A stretch of DNA of 52,950 nt. Source: a virus. Position 1 is the stretch's first letter, and each line of letters begins with the position of its first letter. Location: positions 1 to 52,950 of IMG/VR virus record IMGVR_UViG_3300009008_000050; one strand, 5' to 3'. Below are positions 43,435-51,263 of this stretch, piece by piece. The notes beneath the pieces were generated by a model. That model saw only the letters and a program-made list of their open reading frames with translations. It searched no databases and was not told the DNA's origin. The position numbers and the translations under genes were made by a program.

Positions 43435-43976
43435 GAAGCAAAAGGTCTATAACTACGAAAAATAGACCCGCTAAAGCAAAGAAGGCAAAGCACTCAAGAG
43501 CGCTTATTCCTAAGGGTAGCGCACATAATAAACGACGTGCAAGGGCCAAAGGTCTTCGTATATTTTCAGCATCACATAACAAGCCTGTGCCCAGGCCAAG
43601 CCGCCACTCATCTTCCTCTAAATATAGTTTTGACACAAAGCGCGTGCGCGGATTAAGTATACCTGTTTTAATGTCAGAATTTAATATTAAAGAGATCGAC
43701 GCCCTAGACTATGACGTGTCTATAATGCTAACTGGCAGCAAGTTACCTAAGCACCCTTCGGTAATCGGCTGTGTTGCTACCACGGGCGACTATGTGCAGC
43801 CTTTCTTAGAATCCGTATATTCTTCTATAGCGATTATAGGCAGCCCACCTGAAGAGGCGACTATAGACGCATTTGAGAAAAGCGATAATGACTACCAAGA
43901 AATCCCGGGTGGTTATTTAGTCAAGCCGGGTAGACCTGGCTTACCTTTGACAAAATTTGCAGAGATATTAGATTAG
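43431..43976 (+). CDS. Small protein with very basic N-terminus
   Basis: A 181-residue protein. The first 60 residues are dominated by Lys, Arg and Ser (for example KRRARAKG), probably disordered and able to bind nucleic acid or acidic surfaces. The remaining 120 residues form a compact alpha/beta-like domain (SIPVLMSEFNIKEIDALDYD, and VIGCVATTGDYV) which I do not recognise. It overlaps the GT2-GT2 gene as ATGA. Its composition resembles the main genome and not the AT-rich island. No function can be given. Confidence 0.65.
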   Translation: MRSKRSITTKNRPAKAKKAKHSRALIPKGSAHNKRRARAKGLRIFSASHNKPVPRPSRHSSSSKYSFDTKRVRGLSIPVLMSEFNIKEIDALDYDVSIMLTGSKLPKHPSVIGCVATTGDYVQPFLESVYSSIAIIGSPPEEATIDAFEKSDNDYQEIPGGYLVKPGRPGLPLTKFAEILD

Positions 43977-43994
43977 GGGGGGGAAGGAGATACA

Positions 43995-44339
43995 ATGAAT
44001 GTACATGCAATAATTACAAATCCCGTAGTAAAACAAGGCAGCGCGCCCGATCTTGAGATTATACTCTATGACGACGATGGACTTAGAATAGACCTTGACA
44101 CCGCGGAAGCTGTTTCTGTTATTTTTAAGCGCTGGCATGCTAGCGATACTGCGATTATAAATCAGCTTTGTGAAATAACTGATTCTACAAGAGGTGAGTG
44201 CGTAATTCCTTTGCTAGAAGAAGACACTAGTGCATTTGAGTTAGGCCGTTTCTTTGGGGAGATTCAGGTTGACTTTAGCGATGGTGTAATCGAGCGAACG
44301 GAAGATCTCGTTCTATGGGTCAAAAAATCGGTTAGATGA
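43995..44339 (+). CDS. BppU-like N-terminal domain protein
   Basis: A 114-residue beta-rich protein resembling the N-terminal domain of phage upper-baseplate proteins (BppU type): a start with VKQGSAPDLEIILYDDDG, then EAVSVIFKRW, and a closing DLVLWVKKSVR. In lactococcal phages this fold anchors receptor-binding proteins to the baseplate; here it stands alone. A very good AAGGAG site precedes the ATG. It overlaps the next gene as ATGA. Function inferred from the fold pattern only. Confidence 0.6.
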   Translation: MNVHAIITNPVVKQGSAPDLEIILYDDDGLRIDLDTAEAVSVIFKRWHASDTAIINQLCEITDSTRGECVIPLLEEDTSAFELGRFFGEIQVDFSDGVIERTEDLVLWVKKSVR

Positions 44340-45508
44340 AAGGCATACGCTTTTTAAAGGCTAACCCCAAAGTCATAATGAAATCGCAATTCGATCTCGT
44401 AGGGGAACATCTTTGGTTTCCCGACTTCCTTAAAAGCGCGCTAGTCAATAACATAGCGCACAAACACCCCGATCAATTAGTGGATTTAGAAGTAATTGAG
44501 CCCACTGTCCCTCGCTATAATGGCGAAGAATTACACGGAAAGCATCTTGGCGTAGCTCGCACGGGTGGCGCCGGGGACATTATAATGATAGGCGCATCCC
44601 TGCAAAAGCTTAAGAAACTCTACCCAACCTGCGAGATCACCTTCATGACAGACGCTAAATACGCTCAGGTAGCCGAAGCTGTTACCGCCGTCGATGGCGT
44701 TGCCACATATCCCGTAAGAGAAGAAGTACACACTACCTTCGATTACTGGACAGACTTCGTTGGGTCGATAGAAGCGCCCTCTTGGGATGCGCGTAATATA
44801 CACGGAATTGATTTATTTGCAGGCCTAATGAGTGTTAAACTCAACGACGACGAGAAGTTACCACATCTTTCGGTACCCTTCGAGGCGCAGAAAAGAGCAG
44901 ACGCTCGTTTAAAGTCAATAGGCTGCGAAGGCAAGAATCTCATTGCTGTGCAATTCAGAGCAACTAACGTGAATCGCTGTTTTGATCAAGAAAAGATGAT
45001 TAACATAATCGCCGGACTTGCTGCTAAAACAGAAGATGCACACATTATAATCATGGGCGGAAAGCGTACCGTGATGGATAAAGACAATAATAAAACAAAA
45101 GAAAGAGATTGCCCTATAGACTTTTTCACAAACATAGGTGGAAAAAAGATGAAGCACCCTCAGATCCACAATCTAACCGGGCAGACGGACTGGCTTGAGT
45201 CAATGGCGATTCTCTCAAAATGCAAACTTGCACTTGGTCCAGACAGCAGTATAGTACATATTGCAGGGAGCATGAAAATACCCTGCTTGGGTATTTACGG
45301 TCCCTTCCCAGCCAGGATTAGGACGACGTACTACCCGGAATGCGAGACTATTGAGTCAAATTACAAATGCGCGCCATGTTTCTCACATGGATCGATGCCT
45401 TGTTCTCATATGGATCGCAAAAGAATGGTAGCCCCCTGCTGGGAGGAAATAACTGCTGATATGATAATCGATAAGGCTCAATCAATGTATACGAAAGGAC
45501 AAACATGA
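44336..45508 (+). CDS. Glycosyltransferase family 9 (heptosyltransferase-like)
   Basis: A 390-residue GT-B protein. Residues about 75-100 carry VARTGGAGDIIMIGASLQKL, matching the N-terminal loop of ADP-heptose transferases, and residues about 300-330 carry LGPDSSIVHIAGSMKIPCLG with the later GPFPARIRTTYY, matching the nucleotide-sugar site. Bacterial family members build lipopolysaccharide core. In a phage it may modify the virion or the host surface. A Cys/His-rich stretch near the end (CAPCFSHGSMPCSHMD) could bind a metal, as in some family members. It has normal genome composition, unlike the AT-rich sugar genes upstream. Confidence 0.85.
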   Translation: MKGIRFLKANPKVIMKSQFDLVGEHLWFPDFLKSALVNNIAHKHPDQLVDLEVIEPTVPRYNGEELHGKHLGVARTGGAGDIIMIGASLQKLKKLYPTCEITFMTDAKYAQVAEAVTAVDGVATYPVREEVHTTFDYWTDFVGSIEAPSWDARNIHGIDLFAGLMSVKLNDDEKLPHLSVPFEAQKRADARLKSIGCEGKNLIAVQFRATNVNRCFDQEKMINIIAGLAAKTEDAHIIIMGGKRTVMDKDNNKTKERDCPIDFFTNIGGKKMKHPQIHNLTGQTDWLESMAILSKCKLALGPDSSIVHIAGSMKIPCLGIYGPFPARIRTTYYPECETIESNYKCAPCFSHGSMPCSHMDRKRMVAPCWEEITADMIIDKAQSMYTKGQT

Positions 45509-46629
45509 ACGTAAGAGGAATTATCCTGGATGCGTATGACATGCTTAGTGCGAAGCAGATCTCGTCGGAAGACATGCAAAAAGTGGCGCTGGACCACAAA
45601 GAAAGTGTACACACACAAGAGGACATCTACCGCCAAATAGATCGTGACTTCGGTCTTATTCTTGTCTTTAAAAACGGCGACAAATTGAGGAAGTTCCCTC
45701 TTAATTCAAAAACAAACGTGACTTTCAGCATGAATGCTTTCAAGAAGAATAAGCATAAGCTGCCCGATGCTGCGAAAAGAATGACAGCCGTACGCATAGT
45801 TGCCGCTTGTGAGCGTTATGCTATGGATTGTGATGAAGATATTAAGGCAATTGCCAAGGGCGCAATTGACGACGGTAATTATTATCATGTAAGCGAAGAT
45901 ATGATGAATATGCTTAGCGGGCTTGCTGATATAAAAGACGAGAAAAAGACAGATGACGCAACCGCGCCGAACGAGGTTAAAGAAGCCGAATGGGGCATAA
46001 ACGAGACTATTAATGGCGTCTCTGTGCGCAAGTTTCCTCTTCGTACCCAAGAACAGGTAGAGAAGGCGCTAGGAAGATTCCCGAAGACAGCTTCTAGGCT
46101 TCTTGCTAAATATGCATTCAACCTTGCTGATAATATAAAGAAGAAGGCTGAGATACTTAACGTAGTCGTCCCCAAGGATTCGCTAGTTAATCAGTATACG
46201 AGCGATGCATATTCTCCGCTTTTCAAAATGGCTATGCGGGCTAGGATTGCTTATTCAAATGCTAAGAAGAGTAGCCCGGGCCCGTATATGTCATTGCTTG
46301 CAAAGACATCTAATCTCGCCCCAAGAGATGCTGCTGTAATTCTCGAAGGCATCGATATGGACCAGGCGTTTCATCACCGCTATGGCACATCTTTCCCAAG
46401 CGCAGTTAATAGCGTAATGGACAAGACGGCTAAAGAATTTAGCACGGGCGATGCTATGGTTGACATGAGCCGCCTGAGAGAAGCCATCGTCAATCATAGA
46501 CATGTATTCGAAGAGCATTTTGAGAAAGATCTGCTTGACGGCCTCGAAAGAAATACCGACACCGTATTTAAATCCCTCCCCGCGCCGGTAAGGCAGCTCA
46601 TTGGTAGGATTCTTAATACGCTGTCATGA
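45505..46629 (+). CDS. Unrecognised protein with internal duplication
   Basis: A 374-residue protein. Two segments, about 65-115 and about 175-220, share the pattern RKFPL, then a Val, then a helical stretch with AAKRM-x-AVRIV and TASRLLAKYAF, suggesting a duplicated helical domain. The same layout occurs in phage proteins of unknown function encoded near heads or portals. The stretch between them is Asp/Lys-rich. It begins inside the GT9 stop (ATGA), with AAAGGA upstream. It lies two genes before the portal, so a head-assembly role is possible, but not shown. Confidence 0.68.
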   Translation: MNVRGIILDAYDMLSAKQISSEDMQKVALDHKESVHTQEDIYRQIDRDFGLILVFKNGDKLRKFPLNSKTNVTFSMNAFKKNKHKLPDAAKRMTAVRIVAACERYAMDCDEDIKAIAKGAIDDGNYYHVSEDMMNMLSGLADIKDEKKTDDATAPNEVKEAEWGINETINGVSVRKFPLRTQEQVEKALGRFPKTASRLLAKYAFNLADNIKKKAEILNVVVPKDSLVNQYTSDAYSPLFKMAMRARIAYSNAKKSSPGPYMSLLAKTSNLAPRDAAVILEGIDMDQAFHHRYGTSFPSAVNSVMDKTAKEFSTGDAMVDMSRLREAIVNHRHVFEEHFEKDLLDGLERNTDTVFKSLPAPVRQLIGRILNTLS

Positions 46630-47249
46630 AAAGTATTTTAACCCTATTAGTTAATACCGAAAGCACGCCTGCACAGCTCCTCGCTGCAATGAATGAAGCG
46701 TTTGGCGAGGGTTGGCTTAAGTGGGAGCCGGCAACGATTAGGGCTGAATTAGAAGATATTGGCTTTGATTTTAACACGCTTCCCAGGGGTTCGTGGGACA
46801 AACTAATGGCAACCAAGGCTGCCTTTATGAACAACGCCCCCTGGAAGGACTGGACGGCTTTTCTCACCTTCGCACAGGCGATGAATAATTACCAGGTAGA
46901 CTTTAATGTCGCCAGGGTATGCTCGCCGGCGGAGGCTGCGTGGACAGTTGAGTGCTTAAAGCTAATTCGCCCCGACGAGAAGTTTTCTCGCGAGGTGCAG
47001 GCGATGATAGGGTCAATTTTTCTTAGCAATGGTATTGTAGTTCCCCCGGCGGGATTAGAGCTCGTTAAAGATGAGATGAAAGAAATGCAAGACAAGACAA
47101 TGGCTATGGATGAATTTACAAAAATAGCTGAAGAGCGTTATACTCTACATAGAAGTCAGAGCACCGCGCCCGAGGGCGACTCTGCATTAGATATACACAC
47201 AACGAAACTCTTAGCAATAGATGAATATATAAGGAGCAAGAATGGCTGA
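46626..47249 (+). CDS. Unrecognised protein upstream of the portal
   Basis: A 207-residue helical protein. It starts inside the previous stop (ATGA) and its 3' end overlaps the portal start by eight bases. It has no membrane segment, and I see no family motif. The segment EPATIRAELEDIGFDFNTLP and several Trp residues in the first half are typical of small phage head-region proteins. A portal partner or packaging-related role is plausible by position only. Confidence 0.68.
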   Translation: MKSILTLLVNTESTPAQLLAAMNEAFGEGWLKWEPATIRAELEDIGFDFNTLPRGSWDKLMATKAAFMNNAPWKDWTAFLTFAQAMNNYQVDFNVARVCSPAEAAWTVECLKLIRPDEKFSREVQAMIGSIFLSNGIVVPPAGLELVKDEMKEMQDKTMAMDEFTKIAEERYTLHRSQSTAPEGDSALDIHTTKLLAIDEYIRSKNG

Positions 47250-49305
47250 TGGCAGTAATTTTGAGACTAGTACCAATTATAATCTAATCGCATCCGGGGA
47301 CAATCCCTTTCTTGACATTAGCCAACTTTACTTCCCTCGCAATATAAAAGACGCCTTCCCGCTTGCGCGTACTATATTCTATACCAATGGTTTAGTACGG
47401 CAGGCTATAAAAAAATTAGCAGAGTATTCAATTACCGACCTTGAGTTTATCGCCCCCGAAGAAGGCTCTGGCATGCGCAAGGAAGAAATACAAAATGTAT
47501 ACAAGCGTATATTCTCGAAGCAATTAGATATAAAGAAATTCCTTATCTCTGTCGGACTCGATTACTTCGTATACGGCAACGCCTTCGTGTCGATCTACTT
47601 CCCATTTAAAAGAATGCTTACCTGCAAGAGTTGTGAAGAACAGATGCCGCTTTCGCTAAACGAGATTGCAGACTGGGAATACACTGATAAGGGTTATCGT
47701 GGCACCTGCCCGCGTTGTAAGAAAAAGGTAGAGTTTACCGCACAGGATAAAACTATACAGCAAGAAGACAGAATGCGTCTTATTCGCTGGAATCCCGAGA
47801 ACATCGACATAGAATATTATCCCTTTAGCGGCGAGAGAATCTATACATACGATCCCCCTGAAGAGATTCGCGCCAAGATACTAGGTGGCGACAAAGAGGC
47901 TATACTTCGCACGCCTACGCTTATTCTCAATGTAATCAAAGACGATAAAGTAGTAAAACTCAACCCACACGATCTCTTTCACTTCGTTGCGGAAAGCCCG
48001 ACTGATGAACAACAGGCCTGGGGTAAGGCTTTAATTATATGTGCGTTTAAAAACATTTTCTACGCATCCGTACTGCGTAAGGGCGCTGAGGCAATTGCGC
48101 TCGATCACATTATCCCCCTTCGAGTGCTTTTCCCACAGATCACGGGCTCTGAGGGCTTCCACTCGACTAGCGTAAGGCTTAGCAAAATAGAAAGCAAGCT
48201 GCGCTATGAGTTCACCGAGTGGAGGAAAGATAAAAACCGTGTTATCATTTCTCCTTTCCCCATGGGTATGCAATTCCTGGGCGGCCAAGGGCGTGGTCTT
48301 CTCCCCACGCCAGAGATTCAACAGGCGACTGAAGAAATCTTCCTTTCTCTAGGCTTACCCCAGGGATTGCTCATGGGTAGCGCACCGTGGGCTGCCAATA
48401 GCATCGCGATGCGTATTGTAGAGAATGCCTTCCTTACATATCGCAATCAATTACAGACAATTCTCGACTTCGTAAAAGACAGACTTAGAGACTACCTAGA
48501 CCTCCCTGACTGTACCGTACGGATGAAAGAATTTAAAATGATGGACGACGTACAATATAAGCAGCTTATGATGGGCCTTGCACAGGGTAGATTGATTTCT
48601 AAGCGTAGATTGCTTGAGATGTTTAACATCGATTACGAAGAGGAAATGGGCATTGTGCGCGACGAAATGAAAGATGAATCCATCTTCCAGGCAGAAGCAC
48701 AGGGCGAGATGATTAAAATCCAAGCCGGTATGCAGGATGAAATACAGGCATCACAGTCAGCGTCTATGATGGAACAGCAGAGCTCGCAAATGGAAGAGGT
48801 GGCTGAAAACTTCCTCTCAATTACGCAAAAATTCATTGACTCAGGCTGGCCTATGGATCAAGCTATTGGTATTGTTAATAACGTTATGCAACAGCAGATG
48901 TATATGCAAATGCAGCAGGCCGAGAAAGCCAAGGCAGACCAGGCAAGAGCCCTCTTTATGCAGGATCGTATGGCGTCTACCGGATGGAGCCTTGCAAGGG
49001 CACAGAGGCAGCTTAAGATGTTCGATGTTATGGATCAGTTTAACCCCGCGCCGACCCCGCAACAGTTCCAGGACGAAGGGCAATATGTTAATAGCCTCGT
49101 AAGTTATCTAATGCAACTCCCTGGCGACCAACGAGAAGCTCAGCTAAATAGTATTAAGAATAAAGACATCGCCTTCTTCGAACGCCTCGTAAATTACCTC
49201 AATGGTATGGGGATGAATGTAGGCGCACAGGATGGCGGAGGAACGAATAATAATATTAATCCATTACCGCAGGATAATGCACCCAGACGACAAGGATATA
49301 AATGA
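47242..49305 (+). CDS. Portal protein with zinc-ribbon insertion
   Basis: A 687-residue portal candidate. The portal is the ring at one capsid vertex through which DNA is packed and released. The early part (DAFPLARTIFYTNGLVRQAI and YFVYGNAFVSIYFPF), the middle (LTYRNQLQTILDFV) and a Met/Gln-rich C-terminal region of about 150 residues fit phage portals. Residues 128-159 hold a zinc ribbon: C128-x2-C131 and C156-x2-C159 (CKSC, CPRC), unusual in this family. The C-terminus is rich in Gln, Met and Asn and is probably a flexible or helical barrel end. Capsid and terminase genes must lie outside the window. Confidence 0.75.
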   Translation: MADGSNFETSTNYNLIASGDNPFLDISQLYFPRNIKDAFPLARTIFYTNGLVRQAIKKLAEYSITDLEFIAPEEGSGMRKEEIQNVYKRIFSKQLDIKKFLISVGLDYFVYGNAFVSIYFPFKRMLTCKSCEEQMPLSLNEIADWEYTDKGYRGTCPRCKKKVEFTAQDKTIQQEDRMRLIRWNPENIDIEYYPFSGERIYTYDPPEEIRAKILGGDKEAILRTPTLILNVIKDDKVVKLNPHDLFHFVAESPTDEQQAWGKALIICAFKNIFYASVLRKGAEAIALDHIIPLRVLFPQITGSEGFHSTSVRLSKIESKLRYEFTEWRKDKNRVIISPFPMGMQFLGGQGRGLLPTPEIQQATEEIFLSLGLPQGLLMGSAPWAANSIAMRIVENAFLTYRNQLQTILDFVKDRLRDYLDLPDCTVRMKEFKMMDDVQYKQLMMGLAQGRLISKRRLLEMFNIDYEEEMGIVRDEMKDESIFQAEAQGEMIKIQAGMQDEIQASQSASMMEQQSSQMEEVAENFLSITQKFIDSGWPMDQAIGIVNNVMQQQMYMQMQQAEKAKADQARALFMQDRMASTGWSLARAQRQLKMFDVMDQFNPAPTPQQFQDEGQYVNSLVSYLMQLPGDQREAQLNSIKNKDIAFFERLVNYLNGMGMNVGAQDGGGTNNNINPLPQDNAPRRQGYK

Positions 49306-49589
49306 AAGGTAACGCTGTAATTGGGATGAGTGTACCTACGGAAAAGCCTGACAACGTTAGGCTAACTAGACACTGTAAGCTTATTAATCTAACTGCCGAT
49401 GTTAATGGCGCGATGTATGAAGCTGCCGTTAATGAGCTTAGTGATAATGTAGATATACTCATAACTGATAAGGAGCTGCACTGGTCCGACGAGGGCGACT
49501 GTTCCCTTGTTATTTTCTATGAAAGGTATGAAGAAACGCCAGAGAAATCACCTAAGGCGCCTAAGGCAATGCAAAGTGCCATCCGCTGA
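49302..49589 (+). CDS. Small unrecognised protein after the portal
   Basis: A 95-residue protein starting inside the portal stop (ATGA), with a beta-rich body (VNGAMYEAAVNELSDNVDIL, then SDEGDCSLVIFYERYEE) and a Lys/Pro-rich end. No family recognised. Its end overlaps the probable start of the sigma factor gene, which would couple sigma production to the portal operon. Confidence 0.62.
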   Translation: MKGNAVIGMSVPTEKPDNVRLTRHCKLINLTADVNGAMYEAAVNELSDNVDILITDKELHWSDEGDCSLVIFYERYEETPEKSPKAPKAMQSAIR

Positions 49590-50343
49590 TTTTGATATAA
49601 AGCTCTCTGACTTCGACACGCTAACCCTAGAGGAAGAACTAGAGTTAGGAAAGTTAATTCAAGAAACCGACGACGTCGAGGCTCAAAATAAACTAATAAA
49701 AGCTAATATACGCTTCGTGTATTACATCATAAAGAAAAATTACAAAGTAACCGCCCGCCTTACCTTCGAAGATATGGTAGGTGAGGGTATGCTAGGCCTT
49801 GCAGAGGCGGCGAAGCGTTTCGATCCTAAACATGGGTGTAGATTCTCAGCATATGCACGACACTGGATACAGAAGCTATTGAATAAATATATCTACTCAC
49901 AGGCAACCGCCGTACACGTCCCTATTACAAAAATACGCACAATACATCGCCTACATAAACTTAGCGGGGAACTTGAGAAAAAAGAGGGCCGTGAAATCCG
50001 AGATGAAGACCTTGCCGAGCAATTAGGCCTTGACACCCTCTCTATATCGGGGGTTAGAGGAGCTTTCCAACCGATAGAAATAGAAGATCCTGACCATTTA
50101 GAAGGCAAAGAAATCGAAAGCGAACATTTTTCTATGGGCGTGCCACTAGGACACTTAGAAGAAGCTTTAGAAGCCCTCCCGGATTTAGAAAAAGACATCG
50201 TTTGTCGATATTATGGGGTTAACTGCCCAATGCAGACACTTCAGGAGATTGGAAAAATCTACGCACTCTCAAGGGAGCGTATACGACAACTCAAAAAAGA
50301 GTCCCTAGAAGCGCTTCGCAAAAAGTTAGACCCTGGGGCGTAG
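49576..50343 (+). CDS. Sigma70-family RNA polymerase sigma factor
   Basis: A sigma factor of about 255 residues with regions 1.2 to 4. EEELELGKLIQETDDVEAQN and NIRFVYYIIKKN give regions 1.2/2.1. RFDPKHGCRFSAYARHWIQK is region 2.3-2.4 with the promoter-melting aromatics and -10 recognition helix. REIRDEDLAEQLGLD is region 3. LQEIGKIYALSRERIRQLKK is the region 4 helix-turn-helix that reads the -35. It directs RNA polymerase core to promoters; the obvious partner is the phage fused polymerase, though host core is possible. The start is uncertain: GTG 49576 has TAAGG nine bases upstream, and ATG 49519 and 49528 are in frame but lack sites. The last 10 bases are shared with the tRNA-Gln gene. Confidence 0.93.
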   Translation: MPSADFDIKLSDFDTLTLEEELELGKLIQETDDVEAQNKLIKANIRFVYYIIKKNYKVTARLTFEDMVGEGMLGLAEAAKRFDPKHGCRFSAYARHWIQKLLNKYIYSQATAVHVPITKIRTIHRLHKLSGELEKKEGREIRDEDLAEQLGLDTLSISGVRGAFQPIEIEDPDHLEGKEIESEHFSMGVPLGHLEEALEALPDLEKDIVCRYYGVNCPMQTLQEIGKIYALSRERIRQLKKESLEALRKKLDPGA

Positions 50344-50408
50344 TCTAACTGGCAAAACACAGGGTTTTGGTCCCTGACTTGGAGGTTCGAGCCCTCCCGC
50401 CCCAGCCA
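50334..50408 (+). tRNA. tRNA-Gln(UUG)
   Basis: A full cloverleaf can be drawn. The acceptor stem TGGGGCG (50334-50340) pairs with CGCCCCA (50398-50404). The anticodon stem CAGGG/CCCTG encloses loop TTTTGGT with anticodon TTG (50367-50369). The T arm is GGAGG-TTCGAGC-CCTCC. The D stem has one C-A mismatch. The discriminator is G (50405), and CCA (50406-50408) is encoded. It reads CAA codons. It overlaps the last 10 bases of the sigma gene, and its CCA directly abuts the endolysin stop on the other strand, so its processing must come from a sigma-gene transcript. Confidence 0.93.
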
Positions 50409-50897
50409 TTACTTTAATAAATATTTTTCAATCGCCCGCTGTAATTCAACATTCATATGAATCACTGTTTTTATGATGGGTAGTAATTTATACAAATTGT
50501 CCCCCGGACAATCTGTCTTCCCTACGTCTCTATGTGCAAGTATATCTTCAAGTGGATTAAGATTATATTTCTGACACAGCTCGGTTACAAGGCGAATTAA
50601 CGACGCTATCTGTAGCGGAGTAGGCTCTGTTTTCATAAAGGTACCAATAAGACTTACGCCGATAGACCCTTTATTAGACCCCCTAGCATGCGCACCCATT
50701 TTCTCTACGGGGCGACCCTCTTGAATCTCGCCATCTTTACCAGCCTTCCATTCGCCATTCTTTTTCCCGTTAGTAATAAGATAATGATAGCCTATATCTG
50801 ACCACTTATTGCGATCTACGTGAAGATAGCGAATAAATTCCCTATCGCCGCCTTTGGATTCGGTGTGATGGATGATTATTTTGTTTATTTTGCGCAT
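50409..50897 (-). CDS. N-acetylmuramoyl-L-alanine amidase (T7 lysozyme-type endolysin)
   Basis: A 162-residue Amidase_2 protein that cuts the bond between N-acetylmuramic acid and L-alanine in peptidoglycan. Zinc ligands are visible: the first His in IIIHHTES, His in LAHRDVGK and Cys in TDCPGDN. GYHYLITNGK and NKGSIGVSLIGTF are other family motifs. The size matches T7 lysozyme (151 residues). There is no signal peptide, so release would need a holin, not found here. The start is ATG at 50897-50895 with AGAAAGGA upstream on the minus strand; a longer in-frame reading to 51011 lacks a site and crosses the promoter. T7 lysozyme also inhibits T7 RNA polymerase; whether anything similar holds here is unknown. 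Confidence 0.92.
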   Translation of the reverse strand: MRKINKIIIHHTESKGGDREFIRYLHVDRNKWSDIGYHYLITNGKKNGEWKAGKDGEIQEGRPVEKMGAHARGSNKGSIGVSLIGTFMKTEPTPLQIASLIRLVTELCQKYNLNPLEDILAHRDVGKTDCPGDNLYKLLPIIKTVIHMNVELQRAIEKYLLK

Positions 50898-50933
50898 AAC
50901 ATTCCTTTCTAAAAATGACGTTTTTACGTTATA

Positions 50934-50961
50934 ATTATATTCCGGGACATGTTTTTTGCAA
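50934..50961 (-). promoter_or_regulatory. Endolysin promoter with palindromic -35 region
   Basis: On the minus strand: -35 TTGCAA (50961-50956), 16 bases, -10 TATAAT (50939-50934), with the endolysin ATG about 37 bases further on. The -35 is the exact centre of a perfect 24-bp palindrome (50947-50970, arms ACATGTTTTTTG), a possible operator. The -10 region is close to symmetric (TTATAATTATA), so a plus-strand TATAAT at 50930-50935 overlaps it. Confidence 0.6.
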
Positions 50962-50990
50962 AAAACATGTTTTGGTGAGCAGCGGAGTTT

Positions 50991-51038
50991 CCCCCCCCGC
51001 CCCCCAATCACAAAACGAAAAAGGGGGGGCGGGGGGGG
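50991..51038. repeat. 15-bp C/G hairpin
   Basis: C8-G-C6 (50991-51005) is perfectly complementary to G6-C-G8 (51024-51038) around an 18-base A-rich loop. It is a near-homopolymeric, extremely stable inverted repeat. No T tract follows on either strand, so it does not look like a simple intrinsic terminator. Confidence 0.9.
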
Positions 51039-51063
51039 CTCATTTCATTCGAAAGGAGGTGAA

Positions 51064-51135
51064 ATGAGCGTGAAAAAGGCATCCCGCAAGCGCGGGGGGC
51101 GCATTCACCGAAGCGGCAGAACAAGCCGCCGGTGA
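51064..51135 (+). CDS. 23-residue Arg/Lys-rich peptide
   Basis: ATG at 51064 with an ideal AAGGAGGT site three bases before it, ending in TGA 51133-51135. The peptide contains ten Arg or Lys and one His (starts MSVKKASRKRGG). The ribosome binding site lies in the loop, and the ATG in the 3' arm, of the first hairpin, so translation could depend on folding. It could be a leader peptide, a nucleic-acid-binding micropeptide, or chance. The excellent site is the main support. Confidence 0.5.
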   Translation: MSVKKASRKRGGRIHRSGRTSRR

Positions 51136-51263
51136 ACACGCCCCTCCCACTCTTCTACCCAAGAGTGGGAGTGCTAAAGCACAACACACGAAAGCATGCT
51201 AGTGTGTTGTGTATTATTAGCCACGGGAGAAATTCCCGGGCAAGTGGTAGTTGCATGTAGAGA

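Noticed and set aside
50409-51011. 200-residue version of the endolysin
   Set aside because: The extra N-terminal part would be translated from the promoter and palindrome region, lacks a ribosome binding site, and is not part of the amidase family.
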